From the NCBI RefSeq assembly GCF_003945595.2, contig NW_024104376.1, positions 4,499,182 through 4,563,181 of the forward strand: DNA of 64,000 nucleotides. The letters are read 5' to 3'. This stretch comes from Pipra filicauda (taxonomy: Eukaryota; Chordata; Aves; Passeriformes; Pipridae). Positions 1 through 13,760 of the stretch are shown in pieces (the first letter of the stretch is position 1; each line of letters starts with the position of its first letter). The position numbers and the translations under genes are program-made. Under the pieces are notes generated by a model. That model saw only the letters and a program-made list of their open reading frames with translations. It did not search any database and was not told the DNA's origin.

Positions 1-1375
1 AGGATGATACATATTCTAGCTGGAAAATAGTTCACTTATAAATATTACAGTATATCCCAGTCAGCAGAACACTGTAGATTATCTGTTTTTATAGATTTAC
101 CCTTCCCTCCCTTGATTCTTCCTAGCTTAAAATTTGGGAAACAGGACTGCTTTTGCTACTGAGTTAGTTTTGCAGTTAGTGAGCACTGATGGCTTTCCCC
201 CCTCCCCGCACCCACCCCCCCATCCCTCAAGTGAAGCTGCATAAGAGCAGCTGTGGGAGGAGGGAAGAAGAGTTTTGTGGTTATAGCTCAGATTTGGAGC
301 TCTGTTGCCAGTCCTGTCCTCTGTTTCCATGCGACTCCAGGCAAATCATGTAACTTGTTTTCCAAAGTGCTCTGTAGTACTTGGTGAACCATGTCACAGC
401 ATTCCGTGACTGCATACTCTGACTGGTATCAAAAAAATGATTTTCACTGTGTTTATATAAACTTCTCCAAATGAACGCATCCATGTTTTGAAGGCAAAAC
501 ATACAGAGAGGGTAATTATTTGGCCTCCTATGGAAATGTTGGTTTCTCATCCTGGTAAGGATGCTTCCTCAAGAGTCTGAGGTTTAATTATCAGGGGCAA
601 AATCCAGTCTGTTTTAGATCCAAATCCTCAGCATCCATGGGTCATGGGTGGTTGTTATTATGCATTTAGAGTTGTGGTCACAAGGCAGGGTAGCTGTGGC
701 AGCCCTTGGTTTAAGTACTCCAGCTTTTTGTGCCACGTGGTCAGGTATGGAGAACCATGTCCAGGCGTAAGGTTTCTCTTAGGATTTTTATTCTTAATAT
801 CATCCTCTGCATCAGGTTTCACCCTGAACATGTATTTTCCTCTATGTGTACTCATTTCAGCCTTATGGACTTAGTGAGGCCTTTTCTACACCTTTACTTT
901 GGGACGATATTTAGAGATTTTAGTGATCCTAAGTTAGTTCCTTTAGATCCCTTGGTGTTGCTGTAACTTACCTCTGATTTATCAATATTTCTTTTCTCTG
1001 TTACAGCTTTAATGATACTTAGCCCATATATCAGCCAGCAGAATAATTCAGAACTGGTTGCTTCCTCCTTTTATCACTAAACCTAAAGTGGAAAGATGCC
1101 TTCCCAAAGGGTTTCCCAGCAAAAATAGGAGGTAGCAAAGCACAAAGTGCTGCACAGACCATTATGAATGGTCCAGCAGCTTAACTAACAGTTATTGATG
1201 TGGATGAGAGGAGGTCATTGAGCTTCATGAAAAAAGTAACCTCTGAAGGAGATACTGAGAAATGAAAATCAGTGACCAAAGGAGGAAAAGGAAGATGGAG
1301 ACCAGCTGGGGTTGTGGTCAAGATGCCAATAGATGTTTGGGCAGACATGGTAAAGCACAGGCCAACTACTCTGTT
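1..1375. other. Unassigned non-coding stretch
   Basis: Apart from the C-rich block at 197-221, I see no repeat, exon or RNA gene. Open frames are under 90 codons and have no coding character. Confidence 0.6.
197..221 (-). other. Canonical G-quadruplex motif
   Basis: The plus-strand C runs at 197-202, 204-207, 211-213 and 215-221 are separated by loops of 1, 3 and 1 bases. On the minus strand this is a textbook short-loop G-quadruplex motif. No gene start is recognisable next to it. Confidence 0.7.
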
Positions 1376-1433
1376 TATTTGGCTGTTTGGTTTTTTGTTT
1401 TGGTTTTTGGTGTTTGTTTATTTGTTTGGTGGA
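1376..1433. repeat. T/G-rich low-complexity tract
   Basis: Impure TTTG-type repeat of about 58 bases. No other structure is visible. Confidence 0.8.
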
Positions 1434-2615
1434 AATCAGTGTGAGGGAAAAAATCTGGCCCCAGGGTGTTGGTGAGAGAACTAGGACAGGCTCAGCTGAG
1501 TGAGGTGAGAAGGTGCAGAGACAAGTGAGGCATAAACGGGACAGGTTTTTACTTTGCTCCTCTTGTTCTCTTTGCCTTTTTCCATAGTGCATCCAAGACT
1601 GTGACTGTCTGTCACATGCTGTTTCCATACTCCTGCTCCCTATGGGGACAGAGCTGCATTCCTAGAGCAGGGTTTGTTTTGATTCCTGATGTCCTTATGC
1701 GGGTTGATTTTTATCCCTGTAAACTTCTCGTTTTCTTTTACTAGCTGTTTCTTTAAGAAGAAAGCTATCTCTGTGGTTGCCATGGAAAGCCCTGCATATC
1801 CCCTGAGACTGAACCACAGAATATAAAGCGCAGCCGCAGAAAATATCTGGAAATATGTTTGCTGGAGAGCTGCAGTCCTCAGGAGTTTGGCAGCCCTGAA
1901 AGTGGAGATGCCCCAGCCGGGAAAGGGAATTTCTTTTCCCCAGGCAGCTAATGTGGGCATGGGGATTGGATGATGCCTCTGTTAGGGGGGCAGGGGAGAT
2001 CTGGGGAGCAAGTCAGGGATGTGGGGGTGGCACAGTGCCATTGCTGCTGTGAAGTGAGCCAGCGGCAGGGCAAGGTCCAGGCTGGAGTGTGAGTGCATTG
2101 GTGCCTCCTTATCCTTCTCACCTTTGCCTGGTGACAAGTTCTGAAGGCCAACAACAAAAATGCATGCAAACAACGAGCTCAAGCCCTGCTCCTCCAACAG
2201 CTCGCCAAAGAATTGATTCCCACACCTTCCTCTAATCTAAAAACCACAGTTTCCCCTCACTCAGCTGCCAAAACCTACAAGCTCCCCCACAACTTCCTTA
2301 ACACAATGCTGTGCTTCATACTGAAGTGAAACTTGGAAGTGAAAATCAATTGAGATGAATATTGAATTAAAGATTGTACATTGATTGAAGTACACGATTT
2401 AATTTATTTACTTTTTTGAAGAGCTCATGAAGAATGGGCCTCAATCAATGATGAGAATATTGGGTCTGGAACTGAGTTGAAGCCAAGTACTACCTTAAGT
2501 AGTACTTAAAGTATCTCAACCTGTCCTCTATCTCTGCCAATTTTCTTATTTTTTTAAAAGTGAACATTATGGCTTATTTTTCCAATCCAAGAGTTTAAGG
2601 AAAAGTTCAGGCATT

Positions 2616-2637
2616 AAAAAAAAAAAAAAAAAAAAAA
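2616..2637. repeat. Poly-A run (22 A)
   Basis: An uninterrupted 22-base A run. I find no polyadenylation signal or gene-like sequence just upstream, so a processed-pseudogene tail is not supported. Confidence 0.9.
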
Positions 2638-5600
2638 GAAGGCCAAACATTCACATCTCAGCAATCTCTTTCTGAGGATAGATTCATTAATATTCTGGTG
2701 TCTCTGTTCTCAATGACAACCAAAATGTCATTTTAAGACACAGATTTGCCCAAGATAAGTTTGGGGACACTGAATCCCATCCCTGGTTTGTAAGCAGGAG
2801 TCACAGGACTCACAGGAGTCAGGAATGAAACAGACTTACAGTCTTCTGCCATTTCCACAGTGCAGCTGTCGCTGACCATGCTGTAGCTCAGGTTACCAAA
2901 CATTTCCACTGTAGGTCTCTGTTTTTAAAATACAGTAGTTTTTGCTGAAAGTCTTTCAAAATCAATATTTTCTAAGGTAGTTCTGCTCTTCCCAGGAGTG
3001 AGGCTGGGGACACATAACACAACCTGTATTCACTTTGCCCAGGTATCTAGCCCTTGGAAATTGCTCAAGATACCATATATGCCCAAAGACGTTGAAGCAT
3101 GAACCAGGGCCCCATGGAAGCCAAATTGGTTGATCTGAAAAGGACAAGATTGATCAGAAATAGTACAGCTCCCTGGTTCTCCAGTGATCAATGCCTTGCA
3201 CACACTGAAAAACTCCATGTGCAAAAAAGCCGTACACAGGACACTCTTTAGGAGTGTTGGGGAGTCACTGAAATTATTTGTAAAAGCTGGCAAAGTCCTC
3301 CTTCCTGTTCTTCTTCCTTATCTTAAGCCAGCTTCTGGGCATTGCATACACACGGGAAGGTCACATTGTGGCTTAGCATCTGCTCAGCCCATGTTATCTT
3401 CTGCCCAAGTTCTCACTAAGAGCTGTAGCAAATGCTGTAGCAAAAGCGAACCCTTCTCACTCTCCAGCCAAGGTGAACAGGCTTTTCTACTGGTGCTTCT
3501 ACCATGCTCCTACATCCACATCTAGCTCACATATGCTGTTGCTGGCCCTAAACTCCCTGAAAGCCCTCAAACACCTCAACCTGCCTTGCAGCCCCTCCCT
3601 GGCTCACAGCATGTCATTGGGAGTGGCTGGTCCAGCTTCTGAAGATGAAAGAGCTGTTTCAGTCTGCAGTTTTAATTATCCAGTTTCTTCTCCAGACAAT
3701 TTCCAGAGTCCTAATTTCTTCTTCAGGCCTTTCTACACCCTGAGCTGTAGATAGTTCTCACTAGACCTCAGCAGGTACAGCCTCCCTCCCAGCTCCATCC
3801 AGGTCCAAGACAAAGTCTCTCTGCACAAATGCCTTCCCCGTACTTTCAGGATGCTACTTCAGGACTGTGCTTATCTGCATTAGGCTCTCTCTCAGAAGTA
3901 CACTTCTATTATGCTAGCCAGAAAGCAGATGTTTTGTGGGCATAGGAGAAAGGACAACAAAGCTTCTCTTGTAATATTTGATCCTGCTGTTATGTGATAC
4001 CTCACCTCTGGCCTGAGCCCAACCTCAGCAGCTGGAAAAAGGGTGAGTGGGCTCAGTGGGCTTGAAAATGCTACCACTAACAAGGATGAGTTGATGCAGT
4101 GACACACTCATTTACTACCCTCAGTTTTTGGAAAGTTTAGGAAAGAATGAGTGCTCTGAGGTTGGGTTTTTTACTTTCAGTGTACAATTTATTTTCAGTT
4201 TCTAAACATGTTGCTGAACTTGGTAATATGGCTACATGGATGATGCCTGAAACCATTCTCCAAAAAGTTTTAATCCTACTTTAAGAGGAAAATGAAACAA
4301 TGCAAATATTTTGCAAATAATACCATCAAGTTCTTTGTAAGTGCTCTTCATAGAGAATCTATTTTGTGTTTGAGGCCAAAGACTTGTCACACAAAACAAC
4401 ACTTTGTAACTAGAGATACAGGTACACTCAGCATCATACACAGGTTTGCCCTTTGCAGGTACAGGCTCAGGCTGGAAAGTTTTGCAAATTATGTGTTTTC
4501 CTCATTTCACATTTCCATTGAATGACCTCCCTGTCTCTGTCTTCTGGGTTTGAGGGTGCTCATGGCCATCACAGGTAGATCAGAAATTCCTCCTGCTAGA
4601 AGCCTTTTACTGCTGGTTAACCTTTGACTGATTAAAAGCCATCACATCAGCTTGCATGCCACTTCCTCCTTTTAGTAGCCCTGTTAACATCTCAGTACTC
4701 ATCATGAACTAGCTGTTGGTGCTGGGCTGTCCCACTCCCAGACTGGACAACAACATTACCAGAAGCACACTGCACTGTGGAATTCAGCAAAAATGCTCCA
4801 TATGTTTTATGCAAAAGAAAACATTACTTTTGGCACAATGCTTTATGCCAGAAGCCAATTGCCACCAGAATACAGATGCAGAACTTGCCAGAACAAACCT
4901 AATTGCAATACTTGGGAAGTGTTTCTATTTTTCTTCTTAACTGTGTCCAGGTGTGTTGGATTGTTTGAGGGAAATTCATGGTGTTGAGAAACAGGAAAAG
5001 GCTAACTGTTTAGCTAATGATGGCAGCAATACATTCTGCTGATCCTGAATCTCTGAATTAATTTTTTGTTTTGTTGTTTCTACTTTAAACTACATAAACC
5101 TGAAGAAACAACCTTACATGTAGCAGCTACTTCTGAGAGGCTTGCTACTGGAATTTATGGATACATTAATATATGAACTAATGGATTATTTTTGAGTAGG
5201 CACTAATACATAAAACGAAAAATCAGGGAAAATAAGGTAAATATTAAATGGAAATTTTCCAAATATTTAAAATACAATCAAACCCAAACAAAAAGTATTT
5301 TCATTATTTTCACTCTTCTTCTTGGTTCAGTATATTTTTATGAGCTCCTGAAAATATTTGAATGAAATGAAAGTTTTCTCTTATCAGTTGTAACAGTTAT
5401 TACAAATGGAACAACTGTGCAATGGAATATACTGCAAATAAGATATATTCCTCCCAAATCCTCCTCCTTCTTCATTGATAACATGGAGATAACCACTGTC
5501 TTTTTCCATTGTGGTTTTTTTTGTGATTTGCCAGCACACACAGAGCTCAACTTAAGAACAGAAATGTATTGTTGCTCCCAGCAATGCCTGAAGAATAAAA

Positions 5601-8600
5601 AAAAGAAAATGTTATAGGATGGGTAAAAAGAAATAGCCAAGGGAAGTGTGGAAGATATCTATCTGGTTTCTTTATTTGTGTGTGGATACACAGTGGTTGC
5701 GCACATGCAGGCACTTTTCACAATGCCTGTTCATTCATGTGAAAAACTCCCTGAGCTCAATAGCTCATTTCAGTGTCATTTGCTAACAAAAATGCATGTA
5801 TGTGTCTCCCTAGGATGGTCTCTATTAAATAGGCATTGTGATTTTTAAACTGATGATTCTCTTTACTCACCTGTGAAATGCTGTTTGCAGGTGGGGCTGA
5901 AATGCAACATGACCTCACACATGCGCATGGGCTTTATCTCAGAAACAGATCTGCTCCTTGAGAAGGAAAGCAAGACAAAAATCAACAATTTCCAACATTA
6001 AGATGTTGAATGTAGAGGGCTGGAAAAGAAAAATATTTTTAAAGGCAGTGAGGGACTGCTGTTTCCCTCGCACGTTGGGGTGGGTTTGGCTGGATGCTGT
6101 GGGCAGAGAGATTGGTTGCAAATAAAGCCATGGGCTTCAGCAGAGAGGTGGGTAATTGCCTGCGGAGTCTCAGATTATCTTGTTTCACAGAATGGGCTAC
6201 TTTACCACAGGGAGGCAAGAAGGAGGAAAATTGCAGGCCAAACCATTTAAAAAGCTTGTTTGAGTGAAAAGAGATCTTCCATTGCTTCTGGCTGTGTTGC
6301 TCCCATTGCCCAGCTGCAGGGGCACAATGAGTTGGATGCCAGGGACAGGGATTCCACTCCATGCAGTGTCAGAGAGGTGGCACACTGCCAACTGATACCA
6401 ACCCGGGTTTCATACCTGAGTTTTCAGGACAAGAAATCCAAATTGCTGAGGGACAACAGCAACCTGGCGTCCTGCTGCAATACAGATCCCAGGCAAAGTG
6501 AGCTAATGTTTTGGGGACAATTGCCTGCTATTTTGGCACTTTATCTTTCTAAAGCGTTTACTGGAAAAACAATAATTTCACCTCCTTCAAACCACAGATA
6601 GAGGCAGGAAAGCACAGAGACTGCAGTGGCACTCCAGGCACTGTAAATTAACATTTTGCCCAGCAGCACTCATTTTGGTTAAGACCAAGTTTAGGAAAAC
6701 AAGTCTGAGAACCACTTTTCCATGGAATTAGCTGAGCACTCCTCATGAAGTTCAGGTTGGCTCCGTGTTTTCATGCTGGATTTAAGCTTGACTTTGGAAT
6801 GACAGAGGTCTGTCGTCAAGTTAAGCAGTGGAACCCAGTGATAACTTTTTCCAGCCTGAAGCCTGCCAGGGTGAAGTCAACCTGCCCACAGGTCTTGAAC
6901 AAATTTGAGATGGCAGAACAAGTTTTTATCAGATAAGTGTTTTATATTATGAAGCTGTAGTGGTCTTTATTTGACACTGGGTGTCCTAAGGCTGGACTTA
7001 TGGCACGGTCAAGCCTGGCTTTCAGTCATTTCGGTGTCATTTGTAGTTTTTCCTTGTAATTCAGAAATTCTGGATTTCTCTGAAAGCCAGAGCAAACCTC
7101 TGGTCCAAGTAAAAGACAATCAATTGCAGCTTGGTAGCTCTTCCTGTAGTAGCTTCACGTGGCTTGGGAAATGACATGGCAAACTGATTAGTTCAGGATT
7201 ATGTTTGGGAGAAGCTGTGTTAAGAGGATCTATGCCCGTGATGATAATTTCTATAGTGAGATGGAAAGTTTTCAATTGCAAGGTTGCCTCTGCTATGTTT
7301 CTGTCATTAAGTCACTTAAAAATACAAGCAAAATATTGCTTCTAATTTTTCTTAAATACAGTTGGTGCATTTATCACAACATTTGCCTTTTCCTCTGGTT
7401 TGATTTTGTTCCATGTCTCTCTCGGTTGCGTGGGTTTCTGAATTTCTATGGGCTGTCCTTTGGCTAGTGCTGTCACAAAAACTGCAGCCTTTTCCTCCTT
7501 CAAGAATAGCTTTAGATATTTATGCCAAAAGACAAAGTCTGTGTTGTATGCTCCAGTCACTGATGACTTCTCTACCTAATGTGCATGGAATTGAATCAAA
7601 GAATGAAGATATCAATATTTTATTAGACATTCTATGCATCTATACAAAGCAGATGAATATTTTTTTTGTATTTTTTAACCTTTCTTCTTCAAACTAGTGT
7701 TTCCTTTCCATTTTTCACAAGAAAATTCTCTAGAAGAAGGTGAACAGAAACCCATATACTTTCTGTGTTTCCCTGAAGGGACTGTGGTATTTCAGCAGAT
7801 GATACCATGGTAACATCAAGGCTGAGACAGACCACATCATTCACAATCTGGATTAGTCTTTGGGGCTCCTTGCTTCCAAAGAGCATCACGAGGGATGGCC
7901 GTTGAGTTATGAAGGCCAGTGGTGGGCCCCCACTGGTGTAAAGGCACAGACAATGGTCCAGAACAAGGTGTTCCCCCGGAGAGATGTGTAAGCCACCTTG
8001 TAAATCCACATTGTACCTCCAGAAGACATCCACTGTGATGTCTCCTTACTGGCTGTGCAGGCAACAAGAAGCACAGAAGGAAGGATATCACAGAAAACCA
8101 AGGTAAGAATATCCACAGAAACCTGAGATCGTACTGGGAAGGTGAGAGAAAGCGACTATGATGATACATGCACTCATTTTTGAGACTGGCAGATGTTCCT
8201 CAGGACACATCTTCATGTTGTGTTCTGTATCAGACAAATCCTTGAAGCTACCAAGTTTCCTCTGTCACTCACACAGGGTAGAGCAGATTGGATCAGTGCT
8301 TTGCTTTTTCTTTATTTTTTTTCTTTCTTTCATGCTTTTTCACCAATTATTTGAGAATGTTCTTTGAAAAGAGCTGATGTACATAGTGCTGCTCAGAATT
8401 ACCAGCCTCAGTGTGAAGACAAGCAGGCTGGATACTAACTGACTTTTCAAAACCAGTCTGTGTTAATTTTGTGCGTGTGCAATTTGGATGTTCAGGTCCA
8501 GACCCTCTCTTTTACCACTTTAAAAATGTTCTCTCCTTGAGGTCCAGAGGGCCCCAAAAGCCAACAAACAGGAGGAGGAGAAGCTGATGGCATATCAACA

Positions 8601-11600
8601 ATGTGAAAGAAGGGTATGAGCCCACACTGGGGAGCAAAGAGAAGGCACCAGGAGGGAGGGCAGTGTTTAATTGAGGGAGGCAGGAGGACAAAGCTGTGTG
8701 ATCAGAGGAGGTCTCCTGCATCAAACTGCTTTGTCATTTGCTTCACTGTTGGTGTGACAAAAATGTGAATCATGCAAAAATGACACCAACTGATCTGTAC
8801 TTTGCACTTTGAAAAACACCTCCATTTGAAGTTGGGAGAGGGATGAGGAATCCTGGGAAATATTAATTTCTCTACAGCTGCAATCATAGTTGCTACTTAC
8901 TGGAAAAATGGTGACGAACTGCTCCTTCGGCTCAGTGGTTTGAAGAGTACAGGAATACACCTGTAAAATAACTTGCCAGAAAAATGACAAAGCCACAGGC
9001 AAGGCAATGTCTGGGTTAACCTTCCAGCTGGTGCACTAAGAGAAAACATGCATGACAAACAGAATGACGTCCTTTGGCATTGTGTGACCCAGAAAGATTG
9101 AAAATAGAGAGAGAAACACAATGGAGGCAAAAAACCAGCAGTGATTTTGAAGATACTCATTAGTGGTGACTTTGGATAGTTTTGAGCTGCCGATGGGACT
9201 GAGCTTACCCGATTGGGAGCAGAGGGTGCCTTGGGAGGCACACACAGCTGCTCTTAGACCATCTTCCAGTTCATGGTTCTCCTGTTTTCTGGTGGTGCTC
9301 AGAGGCCCAGGTCATTGTTTTGGGGAGCAGGTTTGCCTCCTGGAGGAAATGAGACTGGAAAGGGATTTGCTTGCATGGGACAGCAGGCATCTGACTAATC
9401 CGTTCCAGTTCACATGCTGGTGCTTCTTGCTGGGAGTCTCTTGGAGCATCCCAGTTGTGCAGCCTGCAAATGGCTTCTGAGTGAACCTCTGGCCGTGTGC
9501 TGCATTTCCTCCCTTGCTCAAGGTTCCTCTTTGTCCCTGATTTGCTTTGCCACCTACCAACCAGCCAAATCAGACACTGAATCTTTAATGCTGCTGTGAC
9601 TTCAAAGAACCAGAGGTGTGAGTGGCGGGATCTGGCCCTGTGAGAACAATAGGAGTGCTTTGTTTTCTTTTCCTTAAGTCAGCTGTGCTCTTGGCATCTT
9701 TGAACCCATCTCTCGTGGCCATCTCTCTTTATGGTGATTTAACACATCATGGTGTGCTTACCATGGTGCCTTGGGAGACTCTGGTTTCATGATTGATCAT
9801 TGTGGTAATAAAGCAAAGTGGAGCAGCCCCCTTGCTCCCTGCTCCAAGGCTTTTATGTGCTGCTGGGCGTTCAGCAGGGAGCAAGAATATTTGTGGGAGA
9901 GCTGTGGTGTGTACAGAGAGGCTGAGGAAAGCTCTCTGCCTGAAATAGGGGCACAGGGATTGCTTCTGTGCAATTGCTGATCACACATTATTCTGAGCAG
10001 GAGTAGTCAGGCATTTCAGACAAGCAGAAATTTCTCCACTCACATGTACTGGGGGAAAGAGTTTTGCCAAGGGAAGGGTGAAGTTCCTGCCATATTTACA
10101 ACAAATTATGGTGTTGAGCATAAGAGCTCATAGATGTAACCACGAGGACTAGAAAGAGCATTTCAAGCCCTTTTATCCCAGGGCAGTAGAGGATTGAGGG
10201 GCAGGCTTTCATAAGATCTGTGCCAATTTCTTCTTGAGGAGACATCTTATTTTTGTCAGAAGCCAGCCAGTCTGTACAGCACAACTATACCAGAGCCATA
10301 CCTCTGCTCTGTCTGCTGGACCCGAGCCCTGGCGCACTCCAAAGCCAAATGCCACATCTGGCTGTCTCCTCTCCCTCTCTGCCGCCTCTGAAATGGAAAT
10401 GCTGGTCTTTCTTGAAAATATTGGCCTCATCCCAGAAAGGCACATAGAAAGTGATGGCAGCCGTATAGATTGTGACAAACTGAGTCATTTTCTGAATCAC
10501 CTTACTGGAAATCTTTAAAAAGAAGCAGCTCTTTCTCTGGTAACATTGATGACCATGAGGACGAGGTGGATGGTGGACGTGGAGCCTGGAGAGCCTGGCC
10601 CCTGGCCCTGCCAATGAGGATTGCAAGCAAACCACCAGGCACGTCATCACTCTGTCAAAACCAGAAAAATCCCGAGTTAGTCACAGCAGGAAGACAGACA
10701 GCAGCAACATCAGAGTACGCTGTTGCATCCAAGTGGTGGGTGACTGTTACAGACTTGAAAGTCTTCCAGAGTAAAAAGCTGTACACAGCAATAGTGCAAG
10801 CCCAGGACAAGGAAAGCAGATGTTCGCGTCTCCTCCTCCCTTCTTGTTCCCATATGTTGACTGTAAAACAGAACATGCTGTAAATCAGAGCTGGGCAGGG
10901 TTCACCAGTTGGGTTAAATGTGGCTTTTTAGGGTGCACAAGTGAAACTCTGTCATTTACACATAAGGAAACTATTGCTTTAAACTTTCCCTAGATGACTG
11001 CTCTGGTATCTAAGTGGAATAGCTTGTTCTTCACTGAAGTAGTCCTTATTCTTTCAAGATGATTTATATGTAATCCACATTTTCTTGCATTACCTGTGCA
11101 CAGTGATCCAAGGTCAGAGTCACCTGAGCAAGAAGGTTCTCAGCTAAAATTTCTGGAACCTGCCCATCTTGTCCTTTGCGCTCAGCACTTCCAAGGCTCC
11201 CAGTGGTATTTTTTGCAGGATCAAATGCTCTCATTTTGACTATTTATCACTAAATAGGACATGATGCCATAATTTTTGGGAAAGCCAGTTTAAAAGCAGA
11301 ATTTGGATACGGATGTGCTCTAGGATTTGTGCATTAGTCTGTCTCAAAATTGACAGTTTACACTGCACAATATGGTTTACAGAAGACTGAGCTTTAATTG
11401 TCTATGGATTCTGGAAAACCAGGAAATATTCCAAAGCAACCTGAAGTATCTGTTAAAAAAGCTTTTTTAGTCACAGTTTCATTGTTCAGGAAGCTGTTTC
11501 CTCTTACACACATTACTTCAGGTCTGTAGGTTCCTGGTGAGCTGTATCACTCTGCAGCCTGGCCCTTGTTCAAACAGTCCCAGCTCCATCTCTGTGGCTA

Positions 11601-13727
11601 CAGGGGGAGAAATCCCACCCATGAGGAACAGGCAGGAAGAAGCCCCTTCAGGCTGTTCCTGGCTTCATACAAAGATCTTCCACAGCTTCAAGTCCTGTTG
11701 TCATGAGAGACCTGCCTGGGTATGATGCTGGAAACCCACGGTCTTGCAAATCATGGACTTGAAAGGGCTTCTTGCTTCTAATATATTGACTCAATTGCTT
11801 CATTAAGATTTATAATCCTGTAATGAATCTGCAATTAGCAGTTGAAAGACAACTTCATAAAATCAATATACTCTAATGTACTTCATGCAATATATGGTCT
11901 TTTAGCTATATATTGATTTTCTTTCTTATGAATGTTTTATCCCTTGTATTTCCCTTTTGCACAGTTTAATTAAGAAATTAGAAACTTTAAAAATTAAAAT
12001 TTACTATGGAAGGAAAATCTTTTATTGGAAATAAAAGTGGGCTTGTAATCTTCCAGTATATCTTTATTTTCTAGTGGCCAAACTGGAAAAAAAAAAAGAA
12101 CCCCTCCTGTTTCAGTAAAAAAAGATAATAATTAATTTACAGGTGTCACATTCAAAAAAAATATCACACTGAAAAAAGCTTGAATGAAAACATACTGAGG
12201 ATGAATTATTTTAGTTAAAACAACTTATTTTTTAAATAATAGATTTTCATAAAAAGCTGAGCAATGTTAAATTTTAAACAAATACTTCAAAGTGACTGGG
12301 ATTAGGGGAAACATCAAAACAAAACAATTTTTTACCTGTATTTTAGTGAAAATTTTTGAAGTCTTGTTTTTTTCTCTCATTTCAAAATAGGAACTTGCTG
12401 CTGAATGTCATGAAATGGGGTATCCATTTCTATGTCCAATTTAGTTTAAAAGTTCTCTCTTTTACTTACAACAGGCCAAAAGAAATTTTTATTTGTAATA
12501 GACATCTTATTCCACTTAATACAAATTAACATAAATTTTAATTGCATAAACACATCAATTATATTTTAAATGGTGAATGAGTATTCCTTTACAATCTTAG
12601 CATCTCCCAAATCAAAGGCATTGATTGAGAAATGGAGAAACCTTCTCTCTTCAACAGGTTGCAAGGAATATCAGAAATACTGTCCACGCTGACTTGGAAG
12701 TTGTTGAGAGGCAATAAAATGGGCCATTATTCATTGAATAAGCCAATTTTTAAGGGTTGGGTTTTTTAAGATTTTAAAGGCTGTTCACCGCTGAGGCATC
12801 TGCCCATTCACTGGTGTCTAATTTGTTCACCACAAACATAAGTATGAGGATCAAACATTTTGGCCTGCCTGAACAGAGGACTTTGGTGTCCTGATGGTTT
12901 GAGCTGCAAGGCCTGAAGTTTGGGTGGGAAATCACAGGTTGGGCAGGGCTCCCACAGGGGTGAAAGATGCTCTCTCACCAGGATACAGGGCAGCTGCCAT
13001 GTGAAGGATGGATGCCCAAACCAGATGTAGGAATTGCTCCATCCTGGGTAGTGTCTGAAGCTGTTATACACCTAAAAGAGTGGGTAAATTGAGGCACTTT
13101 TGAGCTCAACGCCATTCTCTGTTTTGGAATCAATATTACAATTTTTCCTCTGGAAAACAAGGGAGTTGGGGAACATAAGGTCTGGAGTGGTAGAAGAGTT
13201 TCCCAAGAGCAGGAGAACACATTGGCTGGAGACCTGTTGTGGCCCTAAGTAGCAGTATCTAATTCATAAGGATCTGTAAAAGAGTAAAAGATACATTTTT
13301 CCTCCATCCTGGGCACATGGGTAGGAATCCAGGTCTCCTCATGATGGGATCCTTCCTTCATTCCCCACAGCATTGTTGCGACATCATCCTCGTCTCCTGC
13401 AGGAGCCTATCTAAATCCTGACCCAAGTCCCAGGCTCTGGGGGCTGCTATTTTAAACCTGACCATGGGCCTTGTGACATGCCAAAGAAAAAAAAAATCCA
13501 TTTCTGATAATGAATCTTGTTATTTTCCTAAACTCAGAGGAAATCTGCAGCACAGCTGGTGGTCCTGGAGGAGAGTGAAGGAATACTGCTTAATGAGAAC
13601 CTGGTGGGTTAATTAGTCTGTTGTATGATGTGATTAGTCAATAGGAAAGAAACACTCGGAAATTTTGAACAACACAGTCATGATTGACCTTAAGGTAGCA
13701 GTGGCCTAATAAGCAGTTAAATGTGCC

Positions 13728-13760
13728 TGAGCAAGAGGGGATGTTTGAGCAAGAGGGGAT
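13728..13760. repeat. Two-copy tandem duplication, 18-bp period
   Basis: 'tgagcaagaggggat' occurs twice with starts 18 bases apart (13728 and 13746). A very short, fresh-looking tandem duplication. Confidence 0.85.

Noticed and set aside
2590..2640. Poly-A tail of a processed pseudogene
   Set aside because: No polyadenylation signal at the right distance, no coding similarity upstream, and no visible target-site duplication.
8790..8890. Minus-strand 'LIFPRIPHPSPNFKW' similar to a cytokine-receptor box 1
   Set aside because: About 15 residues only. The upstream donor-like site would leave an intron of about 24 bases, no transmembrane exon fits in frame, and no WSXWS domain is found upstream.
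7689..10883. Cluster of hydrophobic minus-strand frames near splice-like sites, suggesting a multi-pass membrane gene
   Set aside because: Pieces at 7.9-8.1, 8.9-9.2, 10.3-10.6 and 10.7-10.9 kb look membrane-like, but reading frames do not join, several alternatives overlap, and no family match could be recognised. Hydrophobic translations are common from T-rich strands.
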